From CAIWHR01 sp963741355 (GTDB lineage: Bacteria > Pseudomonadota > Gammaproteobacteria > Burkholderiales > Casimicrobiaceae), in the NCBI GenBank assembly GCA_963741355.1, contig CAVUIG010000021.1:8615-72614 (forward strand): DNA of 64,000 nucleotides. The letters are read 5' to 3'. The notes under the pieces were generated by a model that saw nothing but the letters and a program-made list of their open reading frames with translations, made no database searches and had not been told where the DNA came from. Below are positions 55,494 through 64,000 of the stretch, piece after piece. A program made the position numbers and the translations under genes. The stretch's first letter is position 1. The number at the start of each line of letters is the position of its first letter.

Positions 55494-56772
55494 ATGAAGG
55501 ACGATTCGCGTCAGGCCCGAAGTCAGCGAAGCACCGGTTGGCACCGGCACTCCCCCGCAGCGCGGGGCGATGCGCATGCTGGGGCCGATCGCGGCCCGCT
55601 CCGGGATTCCCTTCCGGGTCGTGCTCGCGGACGGCGACGTCGCGGTCGACAGCGCGGCACCGGCGTTCACGATCGTATTCCGGACGACGCGAGCGCAACG
55701 GCGGGTCGCGCTGCAGGGCCACGTCGGCCTCCTCGAATCGTTCTTCGACGGCGATATCGACATCGAAGGTGACTTGGCGCAGGCGTTCCGCGCCGGATTC
55801 GAATGCGGTAGCGACCTCATCCCGAATCCGATCGTCCGCGTGCGCAACCGCTGGCACGAGCGGCGCTTCTCGAACCGGTCGCTCGCGCAGGCGAAGGCGA
55901 ACGCGATCTTTCACTACGGGCTCGGGCAGCCGTTCTATCGCCTCTGGCTCGACCTGCCCGCGATGATGTACACCTGCGCCTACTGGAAGGAGGGCACGAC
56001 GACGCTCGAGGAGGCGCAGCGCAACAAGATGGACCACGTGTGCCGGAAGGTGCGGCTCTCGCCCGGCGAGACGTTCGTCGACGTCGGCTCCGGCTGGGGC
56101 GGGCTTCTGTTTCACGCGCTCGAGCACTACGGCGCGTACGGCACCGGGATCAACACGACGACGCGCCAGGTCGAGGAGACGCGGGCCGAAATCGCGCGCC
56201 GCGGCCTCGCCGACAAGCTCTCCGTCATCGAATGCGATTTCCGCGAGATCCCGGGCCAGTACGACAAGCTGCTCTCGATCGGAACGCTCGAGCATGCCGG
56301 GCGCGATCAGTTGCCCGAAGTCGTCCGAGCGCACGCCGACGCGCTGAAGCCCGGCGGCCTCGGCGTCATCCATTTCATCGGCCACGTCGGCGTGTTCGAC
56401 ACCGAGTTCTTCATCCGCCGCCACATCTTTCCCGGCGGATGGATCCCGAGCCTCGCGCAGGCCATCGCGGAGATGGAGCGCTCGGGCCTCGAAGTGCTCG
56501 ACGTCGAGAATCTCCGCCGTCACTACGCGCTGACGCTCGACTGCTGGGCCGAGCGGTTCGAGCGTAACTGGGACGAGATCCGCGCGCTCGACCCGCAGCG
56601 CTTCGACGAGCGCTTCCGCCGCACGTGGCGGACCTACCTCCGGTCCTGCGCCGAGATGTTCCGCGCGCGCAACGGTCGCACGCACCTCTTCCAGGTCACC
56701 GTGAGCAAGGGCGGCATCCGCGCGACGGATTACCCGATGAGCCGGGCGTTCCTCTACCGCCCGCCGGCGTGA
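55494..56772 (+). CDS. CFA-synthase-family SAM methyltransferase acting on lipids (TmsB-like)
   Basis: About 425 residues. AAGGAG stands before ATG 55494; one base removed near 55515 joins it to the long frame (EVSEAPVGTGTPPQRGAM). The SAM motif VDVGSGWGGLLFHAL, GINTTTRQVEETRAEI and IGTLEHAGRDQLPEVV belong to the cyclopropane-fatty-acid-synthase family, with the C-terminal LRRHYALTLDCWAERFERNW typical of that group. The stop overlaps the start of an FAD oxidoreductase gene (GTGA). That pairing is known from tmsB-tmsA, where methylation of an oleoyl chain is followed by reduction to a 10-methyl fatty acid. A plain cyclopropane synthase or furan-fatty-acid enzyme are the alternatives. Confidence 0.85.
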
Positions 56773-58109
56773 CGGCCTACGTCGACAAGCAGGCGCAGCT
56801 CGTCGCCGCGCTCGCCGCGGCGAACGGCGCGTTGGGCGCGGGGCTCGCCAAGCAGACGTCCAACCTGTTCCGCGACCGCGCGCCGAAGCGCCGGCCGGCG
56901 ATCGACCTTTCGCATTTCGACGATGTCATCCGCGTCGATCCGGCCGCGGGCCTCGTGGAGGCCGAGGGCATGGTCAGGTATTCGGCACTGGTCGAGCGCA
57001 CGCTCGCGCACGGCACGATGCCGGCGGTGGTGCCCCAGCTGAAGTCGATCACGCTGGGCGGCGCCGTCGCGGGTGTGGGCATCGAGGCGTCGTCGTTCCG
57101 GCACGGGCTCGTGCACGACACCATCGCCGCGCTCGACGTGCTGACCGGCGACGGGCGCATCCTCCACTGCACGCCGGACAACGAGCATCGCGACCTGTTC
57201 TGCGCATTCCCCAATTCGTACGGCACGCTGGGCTACGCGCTCGCCGTGACGGCGCGCACGGTTCCGGTGAAGCCTTACGTCGCGCTCACGCATACCCGCT
57301 ACCCCAGTGCCGGCGCTTGTTTCGCGGCGATCTTCGCGCTCTGCGGGGATGCGACCATTGACTTTCTCGACGGCACGGTCTTCGCGCCCGACGAGATCTA
57401 CCTGACGACGGGACGTTTCACCGATACGGCGCCGCACACCAGCGACTACACGTACGAGAACATCTACTACCGGTCGATCCGGACGAAGGCGGTCGACTGG
57501 CTCACCGTACGCGATTACCTGTGGCGCTGGGACACCGACTGGTTCTGGTGCTCGAAGAACGTCGGCGCGCAGCATCCGCTCGTGCGCCGCCTGCTCGGCC
57601 GCGAGCGCCTCAATTCGATCACCTACCAGCGGATCATGCGCTGGAACAGCCGCTGGGGCGTGACACGCGCCCTCGCGACGCTGTCCGGCCGATCGGCGGA
57701 ATCGGTGATCCAGGACGTGGACATTCCGCTGGAGCGCTGCGCCGATTTTCTCGCGTTCCTGCACGGCGAGATCGGCATCCTCCCGATCTGGTTGTGTCCG
57801 ATCCGCGTGCCGGTCACCGCGCCGCCCACGCCGCTCTATCCGCTGCGAGCCGGCGCGATCTACGTCAATTTCGGATTCTGGGACGTCGTCACCGACCCCG
57901 TGAAGCGCCCCGACGGATACCGGAACCGGATGATCGAGCGCGAGGTCGTGGAGATGGGCGGCCTCAAGTCGCTGTATTCCGATTCGTATTACACGGAGCG
58001 CGAGTTCTGGCGGATCTTCGATCGCGCCACCTACCTGGACCTCAAGGCGCGCTACGATCCCCGCGGCGCACTGCCCGACCTGTACGCGAAATGCGTTCTG
58101 CGGCGCTGA
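56769..58109 (+). CDS. FAD-binding oxidoreductase (TmsA/DWARF1-like)
   Basis: 446 residues, intact, from GTG 56769 overlapping the upstream stop. FAD-binding PCMH fold: DDVIRVDPAAGLVEAEGMVR, VVPQLKSITLGGAVAGVGIE and ASSFRHGLVHDTIAALDVLT; the C-terminal half has YVNFGFWDVV and the aromatic-rich end YLDLKARYDPRGALPDLYAK shared with delta24-sterol-reductase (DWARF1/DHCR24)-like proteins. Such enzymes reduce carbon-carbon double bonds. Coupled to a CFA-like methyltransferase, the likely job is reducing a methylene lipid intermediate to a methyl branch. This is inferred from the gene pair. Confidence 0.8.
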   Translation: MTAYVDKQAQLVAALAAANGALGAGLAKQTSNLFRDRAPKRRPAIDLSHFDDVIRVDPAAGLVEAEGMVRYSALVERTLAHGTMPAVVPQLKSITLGGAVAGVGIEASSFRHGLVHDTIAALDVLTGDGRILHCTPDNEHRDLFCAFPNSYGTLGYALAVTARTVPVKPYVALTHTRYPSAGACFAAIFALCGDATIDFLDGTVFAPDEIYLTTGRFTDTAPHTSDYTYENIYYRSIRTKAVDWLTVRDYLWRWDTDWFWCSKNVGAQHPLVRRLLGRERLNSITYQRIMRWNSRWGVTRALATLSGRSAESVIQDVDIPLERCADFLAFLHGEIGILPIWLCPIRVPVTAPPTPLYPLRAGAIYVNFGFWDVVTDPVKRPDGYRNRMIEREVVEMGGLKSLYSDSYYTEREFWRIFDRATYLDLKARYDPRGALPDLYAKCVLRR

Positions 58110-58155
58110 CCGGGTCGGTCCGCCACTGATCCGCGCACCGCGCTGCGCGTCGTCT

Positions 58156-58660
58156 CTAGGCCGGCGGAATGCGCAGCACCTGGCCCGGGTAGATCTTGTT
58201 GGGATCCGACAGCATCGGCTTGTTCGCCTCGAAGATCCGCGGATACTTGTTGGGGTCGCCGTAATACTGCTTCGAGATCTTCGACAGCGTGTCGCCCGAG
58301 ACCACGGTGTAGTACTGCGCTTCGGGCGCGCTCTGGTCGACGCTCATCATGTCCTTCACCGCGCCGACGCCGGAGACATTGCCGCAGCAAAGCACGATCT
58401 TTTCCCGCGTCGCCTGATCGGGCGCGACGCCGAAGACGGAGACGGTCGAGGTCGCGCCGTCGTAACGTGACCGTGAGTCCGGTCGCCGACAGGTTCTGCG
58501 ACCGGATGTAAGCGAGGATCGCGTCGGCCGCGGCATCGTTGGCTGCCTTGACCTTCTCGGAATCTCCCGGCGCCGCCTCGGCCGCCTGCATCGAGGCTTT
58601 CGCCTGCCCGGTGCCGAAGAGCTTTTCTCCGGCGTTCTTCACGAAATCGATGAGTCCCAT
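58156..58660 (-). CDS. BON-LysM domain protein (KbpA/YgaU-like), frameshifted
   Basis: About 167 residues. GGAGG precedes ATG 58660. The N-terminus MGLIDFVKNAGEKLFG is the classic YgaU opening; a BON domain (AAADAILAYIRSQNL ... VFGVAPDQATREKIVLCCGN) and a C-terminal LysM domain (YTVVSGDTLSKISKQYYG, PNKIYPGQVLRIPPA) follow. One T too many near 58463 breaks the frame. E. coli YgaU/KbpA is a potassium-binding envelope-stress protein; the same role is likely but unproven here. Confidence 0.9.
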
Positions 58661-58807
58661 GTTCACTCCTCCGTGTGGGTTGAAACTCTGCGCCGCCGCG
58701 CGCCGCCCGCTCGCGCCGCAGGGGAATCGCCAGAATACGCCGCCGACCCTCGGGTCAGAAACGGCGTCGCCGCGACTATAATTGCGCGTCCCCGCCATCG
58801 TCTTGAC

Positions 58808-59741
58808 ATGAATCCCCCGGCCGAGTTCATTCCAGCGGCGCCCTCGGTGCGCCCCGGATCCTGGAGCGCATGGAAGGTCGCGCTGCGCCCGAAAACATTG
58901 TGGATCGCGACGATTCCGGTGCTGGTCGGAACCGCGCTCGCCTTCGGAATCCGGCAGGAGATCGATTTCGTGGTCGCGCTCATCGCACTCCTTGCATCGC
59001 TGCTGATGCAGGTCGTCACGAATCTGCAGAACGACGTCGGCTACACCGAGCGCGGCGGCGAGACCGGCGCCCGCGTCGGCTTGCCGCGTGCCACCGCCAA
59101 CGGCTGGCTGCCGATTTCCGGAGTCAAGCGGATGATCGTCGTCGTGATCGCGGTCGCGTGGATCGTCAGCGTGCCCGCTGATCGTCCGCGCGGGTCTGCC
59201 GGCAATTCTCATGGCGCTCGGATCGACGTTCGCCGCCTGGGCGTACATGGGCGGCCCGCGGCCGATCGCCTACACGCCGCTGGGTGAACTCACCGTATTC
59301 GTGTTCTTCGGCATGATCGCGGTCTGCGGAACGTACTACGTGCAGACCCTGTCGCTCGCTCCGCCCGTGGGCATCGCCGCCGCGGCGATCGGATTGCTCG
59401 CCGCCGACGTCCTCCTCGTCAACAATACGCGGGACATCGATCACGACGCGACGACCGGCCGGCGCACGCTCGCGGTGGCGCTCGGTCGCGGCAACGCGAT
59501 GCGGCTCCACGCGCTGCTGGTGCTGGTGCCGTTCGCGCTTGCCGCGCTCCTCGCGTGGCGCGTGAGTCCATGGTTTGCGTTGCCGCTGCTGGCCCTTCCT
59601 GCCGCATGGCGGCTGCGCCGGGACGTCGCGGCGACGATGACCGGCGCAGCGATGAACGCGCTGCTCTTTCGCAGCGTGAAGCTCGAACTGATCTTCGGGC
59701 TGTTGCTGTCGGTGGGCGCGCTCGCCTACGGCCTTCGCTGA
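58808..59741 (+). CDS. menA: 1,4-dihydroxy-2-naphthoate prenyltransferase (MenA-like UbiA family), frameshifted
   Basis: About 310 residues, with about 8 membrane segments. First Asp-rich region NLQNDVGYTERGGETGARVG and second region LLVNNTRDIDHDATTGRRTL are the MenA pattern; RPKTLWIATIPVLVGTALAF opens the first helix. One C too many near 59177 breaks the frame within SVP-LIVRAGLPAIL. MenA prenylates the naphthoquinone ring in menaquinone synthesis at the inner membrane. No other men genes are in the window. Another UbiA-family prenyltransferase is possible but the NNxRDxxxD motif favours MenA. Confidence 0.8.
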
Positions 59742-59761
59742 CCGCGCCGCCCGGCGGCACC

Positions 59762-61769
59762 TCAGAGGTTGTAGCCGACCTCGGTCCCCTGCGCGATGGC
59801 CCGCTTCGCGTCGAGCTCGACCGCGACGTCGGCGCCTCCGATGAGGGTGGTTGGAATGCCGCGCTCGGCGAGCGGCTTGGCGAGGTCGCGCCGCGGCTCC
59901 TGGCCCGCGCATATGACGATCGTGTCGACGGCAAGCGTCTGCGGAACGCCATCGACGCGGATGTGCAGGCCGGCGTCGTCGATGCGGTCGTACTCGACGC
60001 CCGCGAGCGAAACCACGCCGCGTTTCTTGAGCAGCGTGCGCCGGATCCAGCCGGTCGTCTTGGCGAGCCCTTCGCCGACTTTGCTCGTCTTGCGCTGCAA
60101 CAGCCACACCTCGCGCGGCCTGGGCGAGTCGACCGGCGGCTTCAGCCCGCCGCGGGCGCGATAGTCGAGGTCGATACCCCATTCGTCGCAATATTCGTCG
60201 ATCGCGTCGCCGCCGCCGTGATGCGTGAGGAATTCGCCGACGTCGAACCCGATGCCGCCGGCGCCGACGATGGCGACGCGGGCGCCCGCCTCACGCCGGC
60301 CTTCGACGATATCGACGTAGGTCGCGACACTGGCGTGCTCGATGCCCGGGATCGGCGGGCGCCGCGGCACGACGCCGGTGGCGAGCACCACGTGGTCGAA
60401 CGCGGCGAGATCGTCCGCGGCGACGCGTTGATTGAGCCTCAGCGAGACGCCGGTGCGCTCGATCATCCGGCTGAAATAGCGGAGCGTCTCGGCGAACTCC
60501 TCCTTGCCGGGAATGCGGCGCGCGAGATTGAACTGGCCGCCGATCTCCGCCGCGGCGTCGAACAGCGTCACGGCATGGCCCGCCTTCGCAGCCGTGGTGG
60601 CGCAGGCGAGCCCGGCGGGACCCGCGCCGACGACGGCGACGCGCCGCTTCGTCGCCGCCAGCCGCGGCGATGAGCTTGGTCTCGTGGCACGCGCGCGGAT
60701 TGACGAGACACGAGGCGATCCTGCGCTCGAAGATGTGGTCGAGGCAGGCCTGGTTGCAGGCGATGCAGGTGTTGATCTCGTCGGCACGGCCGGAGGCCGC
60801 CTTGTTCACGAACTCGGGGTCGGCCAGGAACGGCCGCGCCATCGAGACCATGTCGGCGTCGCCGCGCTCGAGCACCGCCTCGGCGACCGCCGGATCGTTG
60901 ATGCGGTTCGTGGCGATCAGCGGAATCCTCACGGCGCCGCGCAGCTTGCCGGTCACCCATGCGTACGCCGCGCGCGGCACCATCGTCGCGATCGTCGGAA
61001 TGCGCGCCTCGTGCCAGCCGACGCCGGTGTTGATGATCGTTGCGCCGGCGGCCTCGACGGCACGCGCGAGCTCCACGACTTCATCCCAGCTGCTGCCCCC
61101 GTCGACCAGGTCCAGCATCGACAGGCGGAAGATGATGATGAAGTTCGGCCCGCAGGCGGCGCGACAGGCGCGCACGATCTCCACCGGGAAGCGGATGCGG
61201 TTCGCGTACGCGCCACCCCACTCGTCGTCGCGATGGTTCGTGCGCGCCGCGATGAACTGGTTGATGAGATAGCCTTCGGAGGCCATGACCTCGACGCCGT
61301 CGTAGCCCGCCTGCTGCGCGAGGCGCGCGCAGCGCGCGTACGCGGCGATCGTGCGGCGCACGCCCCAGCCCGACAGCGCGCGCGGCTTGAAGGGCGTGAT
61401 CGGCGAGCGCACCGCGGAGGGCGCCGCCGACAGCGGGTGATAGGCGTAGCGCCCGGCGTGCAGGATCTGCAGCGCGATCTTGCCTCCCGCGGCATGCACC
61501 GCTTCGGTGATCAGCCGATGCCGGCCCACCTGCCACGGGAAAGACAGCTGCGACGCGCGCGGCTCCAGCCGCCCCGAGAAATTGGGCGCGATCCCGCCGG
61601 TGACGATCAGGCCGACGCCGCCGCGCGCACGCTCCGCATAGAACTCGGCCATCCGCTCGTAGCCGTCCGGCGCTTCCTCGAGCCCCGTATGCATCGAGCC
61701 CATCAGCACCCGATTGGAAAGCGTCGTGAATCCGAGGTCGAGCGGCGCGAGCAGGCGGGGAAAGGGCAT
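59762..61769 (-). CDS. fadH: 2,4-dienoyl-CoA reductase-type FMN/FAD/4Fe-4S oxidoreductase, frameshifted
   Basis: About 668 residues, the length of E. coli FadH (672). The N-terminal OYE barrel has NRVLMGSMHTGLEEAPDGYE, QILHAGRYAYHPLSAAPSA and SEGYLINQFIAARTNHRDDE. A Cys cluster follows (CIACNQACLDHIF plus ASCLVNPRACHE), then FAD motif VAVVGAGPAGLACATTAAKA and NAD motif VAIVGAGGIGFDVGEFL. One break near 60660 needs one base removed. ATG 61769 is the family start. It reduces 2,4-dienoyl-CoA in beta-oxidation of unsaturated acyl chains, or a related enone in isoprenoid or steroid side chains, judging by its neighbours. Confidence 0.9.
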
Positions 61770-61813
61770 TGTCACTTCGGCTTTCTGCGCGGAGAGCAGT
61801 CGATCGCTCAGAC

Positions 61814-62231
61814 TCATCGCGACCAGCGCTTCGCCGGCGACCTTGATTTCGCCGGATTCGCTCGTGGCCGCGAGCGCGATGCGGACGAGGCGCGTCCCGT
61901 CGCGCTCGAGCTTCTCGACGATGCGCCCCGTGCACGTGATTCGCTCGCCGGGAAGGGTCATCGCCACGAAGCGCGCGTCGAATTCCCGCAGTTCGCGCTG
62001 CGCCACCCAGTTGGTGACGACGCGTCCCAGCCATGCCATCTGCAGCATGCCGTGCGCAAGCACGTCGTGCGCGCCGACGGCGCGCGCCGCATCGACTTCG
62101 GTGTGGACCGGGTTGGGATCGCGCGACGCCTCCGCGTAGCGCAGGAGCATCTCGCGTGTCACCGGCGGCAATTCCAGCGGCGGCAGCAGGTCGCCGGGGT
62201 TCACGCCATCGAAGGTCGGCGCCATCGTCAT
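61814..62231 (-). CDS. MaoC-like (R)-hydratase, 3' end frameshifted
   Basis: About 138 residues. The hydratase motif ASRDPNPVHTEVDAARAVGA holds the catalytic Asp and His (D..NPVH), followed by AHGMLQMAWLGRVVTNWV. As read, the frame runs on into fadH, but removing one G in CTGGTC near 61829 gives a natural end (GEALSR) and a stop at 61814-61816. The ATG at 62231 overlaps the stop of the next upstream gene (ATGA). With that gene product it probably forms a two-subunit enoyl-CoA hydratase. Confidence 0.8.
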
Positions 62232-62671
62232 CCCGCGCGCACGATCACCGTCGAGCGGAACTGCATCACGTTCGCGCCCAGCTGGTTGGTCACGTCGGTC
62301 TCGCGAACCATGACGGTCAACGCGCCCCTGCGTCGTATGGCGACGTCCGCGAGGCGTGCGGCAAACGTGAGCCGGTCGCCGCTGAACGCCGGCACGAAAT
62401 AGCGAAAGCTCTGCGCGCCGTGCAGCACGCGCCCGATGTCGATCTCGAGCTCGCGCAGCCATTCGAAGGGATCGGGCCGGTCCATCTCGAGGCACACCGC
62501 GTAGGTGGGCGGAACGAGCAGCCCGGGATGGCCGGCGGCGCGGGCGGCGGCTTCGTCGACGCATTCGGGGCGTGTCTCGCCGATCGCGGCGGCGAAGCGA
62601 ATCAGGTCGGCCTTCGCGACCGCAACGGTATAGGGCGCATAGACGCGCCCGATGCAGCTTGCGTCGAGCAT
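62228..62671 (-). CDS. FAS1-like/MaoC N-domain dehydratase subunit
   Basis: 147 residues, intact. RVYAPYTVAVAKADLIRFAA, LLVPPTYAVCLEM and VLHGAQSFRYFVPAFSGDRL are the non-catalytic or substrate-binding half of hot-dog hydratases, as in the N-terminal dehydratase-like domain of FAS1 and of HadA-like or ChsH-like subunits. The gene lies 4 bp after the thiolase and overlaps the MaoC gene, so the three are co-translated. Paired MaoC subunits of this kind act on bulky acyl-CoAs such as steroid side chains; the substrate here is unknown. Confidence 0.8.
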   Translation of the reverse strand: MLDASCIGRVYAPYTVAVAKADLIRFAAAIGETRPECVDEAAARAAGHPGLLVPPTYAVCLEMDRPDPFEWLRELEIDIGRVLHGAQSFRYFVPAFSGDRLTFAARLADVAIRRRGALTVMVRETDVTNQLGANVMQFRSTVIVRAG

Positions 62672-62675
62672 CGCG

Positions 62676-63860
62676 TCACGCGCCGCGGTAGAGGGTCACG
62701 ACGCAGGCGCCGCCGAGGCCGAGATTGTGCTGCAGCGCCAGCCGTGCGCCGGGGACCTGCCGCTCCTGCGCCGTGCCCCGCAATTGATGCGTGAGCTCGT
62801 AGCACTGCGCGAGCCCGGTCGCGCCCAGCGGATGCCCCTTGGAGAGCAGCCCGCCCGAGGGATTGGTCACGCAGCGGCCGCCATACGTGTTGTCGCCGGC
62901 GTCGACGAAGCGCGCACCCTCGCCCTCGGCGCACAGTCCGAGCGCCTCGTAGCTGATGAGCTCGTTCTGCGCGAAGCAGTCGTGCAGCTCGACGACGTCG
63001 ACATCGTTCGGGCCGACGCCCGCCGCTGCGTAGACCTCGTTCGCCGCCGCCTTCGCCATGTCGTACCCGACGAGCTGCATCATGTCGTGCGCGGCGAAGG
63101 TGTCCGGCGTGTCCGTCGTCATCGCCTGTGCCGCGATGGTGACGCGCGGGGCAATGCCGTGGCGCTTCGCGAAATCCTCGGACACGACGACCGCCGCCGC
63201 GGCGCCGCAGGTCGGCGGGCACGCCATCAGCCGCGTCATCACGCCCGGCATCAGCACCGGCGAAGCCATGACTTCGTCGACGCTGACCTCCTTGCGGAAC
63301 AGCGCGAGCGGATTCCGCGCCGCGTGGCGGCTCGCCTTGGCGCGGATCTTCGCGAATGTTTCGAGCGTCGTCCCGTACTTGCGCATGTGCGAGGCCCCTG
63401 CCCCGCCGAAATAGCGGATCGCGAGCGGAACGTCCGGCATGCCGACGAGCGCATCGGTCTCGCGGTCGAAGTCGTCGAACGGCGTCGGCCGGTCGGGAAA
63501 TTTCGCGGTCAGCGCGCCCGGCGCCATCTGCTCGAAGCCCGCGGCGAGCGCGCAGTCGACCGCTCCGGAGGCGACCGCCTGCCGCGCGAGATAGAGCGCC
63601 GTCGAGCCGGTCGAGCAATTGTTGTTGACGTTGAAGATCGGGATGCCGGTCATGCCCAGCCGGTAGAGCATCTTCTGCCCGGCGGTCGAGTCGCCGTACA
63701 CGTACCCCGCATACGCCTGCTGCACGTCGTCGTAACCGATCCCGGCGTCGGCCAGCGCCGCCGCGGATGCGGTGGCACCCATCACGTCGTAGGTCTCGCT
63801 GGCGCCGGGCTTGGCGAACGGGATCATGCCGACCCCTGCGACGATCACTTTTCGTGTCAT
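62676..63860 (-). CDS. SCP2-type thiolase (lipid-transfer-protein-like acetyl-CoA acetyltransferase)
   Basis: 394 residues, intact. The nucleophile lies in FNVNNNCSTGSTALYLA (C82), with VELHDCFAQNELISYEAL and KGHPLGATGLAQCYEL completing the thiolase active site. The order and sequence match the SCP-x/non-specific lipid-transfer thiolases, which cleave branched or bulky 3-ketoacyl-CoAs. It is first in the unit thiolase-dehydratase-MaoC-FadH. ATG 63860 is near the right edge. Confidence 0.9.
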   Translation of the reverse strand: MTRKVIVAGVGMIPFAKPGASETYDVMGATASAAALADAGIGYDDVQQAYAGYVYGDSTAGQKMLYRLGMTGIPIFNVNNNCSTGSTALYLARQAVASGAVDCALAAGFEQMAPGALTAKFPDRPTPFDDFDRETDALVGMPDVPLAIRYFGGAGASHMRKYGTTLETFAKIRAKASRHAARNPLALFRKEVSVDEVMASPVLMPGVMTRLMACPPTCGAAAAVVVSEDFAKRHGIAPRVTIAAQAMTTDTPDTFAAHDMMQLVGYDMAKAAANEVYAAAGVGPNDVDVVELHDCFAQNELISYEALGLCAEGEGARFVDAGDNTYGGRCVTNPSGGLLSKGHPLGATGLAQCYELTHQLRGTAQERQVPGARLALQHNLGLGGACVVTLYRGA

Positions 63861-64000
63861 GACGAGCTGCTGCTCATGGTCCGGCCATGGCCACTGAATA
63901 TCATGAAGCCAGTAGGGATTTTAATGCATCCGCCCCTCCTCCGCCGGTGTCGACGCAATTTCTTCGTTCGCAGGCGGCCTGCGTGATACGCTGCCGCGCT
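63861..64000. promoter_or_regulatory. Upstream region of the thiolase operon
   Basis: No gene is seen in the last 140 bp. A perfect 10-bp palindrome GGCCATGGCC lies at 63883-63892, about 25 bp before the thiolase start, and an AT-richer patch at about 63895-63925 may hold the promoter. The assignment is tentative. Confidence 0.3.

Noticed and set aside
61770..61813. Natural fusion of the MaoC protein to FadH
   Set aside because: The readthrough depends on one extra G near 61829; removing it gives a normal MaoC end, and FadH has its own start and usual length.
1..64000. tRNA, rRNA or riboswitch genes
   Set aside because: I scanned by eye for cloverleaf, 16S/23S and common riboswitch cores and saw none; a tRNAscan/Rfam run would be decisive.

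Overview
The window is very GC-rich, densely packed DNA with Pseudomonadota gene content: a phenylacetyl-CoA catabolon, TRAP transport, an EmrAB-type pump, ergothioneine-type genes and MASE2-GGDEF signalling. A betaproteobacterium (Burkholderiales-like) is the best guess. No rRNA, tRNA, CRISPR array or phage region was seen. Many genes are split by single-base frameshifts. Nearly every site I reconstructed by eye is repaired by removing one base from a doubled base or short homopolymer. I therefore treat these as probable sequence or assembly errors and annotate whole genes across them.

Left part (1-13833, mostly minus strand): two 2-oxoacid:acceptor oxidoreductase (OFOR) loci separated by a plus-strand secreted sulfatase. 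The upstream locus runs nfnA-nfnB-korA-korB and then a large uncharacterised protein with a C-terminal CxxCxxC ferredoxin-like tail. The second locus has a GltD/KorC-like FAD-Fe/S protein, a fused gamma/alpha subunit and a beta subunit cut by the window edge. Together they link CoA-dependent oxidation of 2-oxoacids to ferredoxin and NAD(P)H.

14264-17693: selD followed 27 bp later by an egtB-type sulfoxide-synthase homologue, with egtD convergent. A selenophosphate synthetase next to an EgtB homologue and the histidine trimethylase is the signature of selenoneine biosynthesis, but no senB glycosyltransferase is adjacent. 17866-22203 holds hypothetical and lipoprotein genes and an enoyl-CoA hydratase. 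22204-23326 encodes a secreted cytochrome c-like protein fused to two copies of a tryptophan-rich repeat.

23443-34767 (minus): one apparent transcription unit, iorA-iorB-dctQ-dctM-dctP-MBL hydrolase-mhaA-mhaB-hmgA. It looks like a module for aryl-pyruvates and hydroxyphenylacetate leading to homogentisate and ring cleavage. A decayed LysR gene lies divergent to iorA. 35234-42220 (plus) holds an OPT-family transporter and a marR-OMP-MFP-MFS efflux operon. 42289-43655 holds a small ORF and a diguanylate cyclase.

43956-55141: phenylacetate catabolon paaABCDE-(220-bp inverted-repeat element)-paaN-paaG-paaH-paaI-paaK on the minus strand, with divergent repressor gene paaX. paaA carries an in-frame TAG. 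55494-58109 is a coupled CFA-like methyltransferase and FAD oxidoreductase pair resembling TmsB/TmsA (10-methyl fatty acids). The right end has a BON-LysM protein, menA, and a beta-oxidation-like module (thiolase, two hot-dog hydratases, FadH-type dienoyl-CoA reductase).
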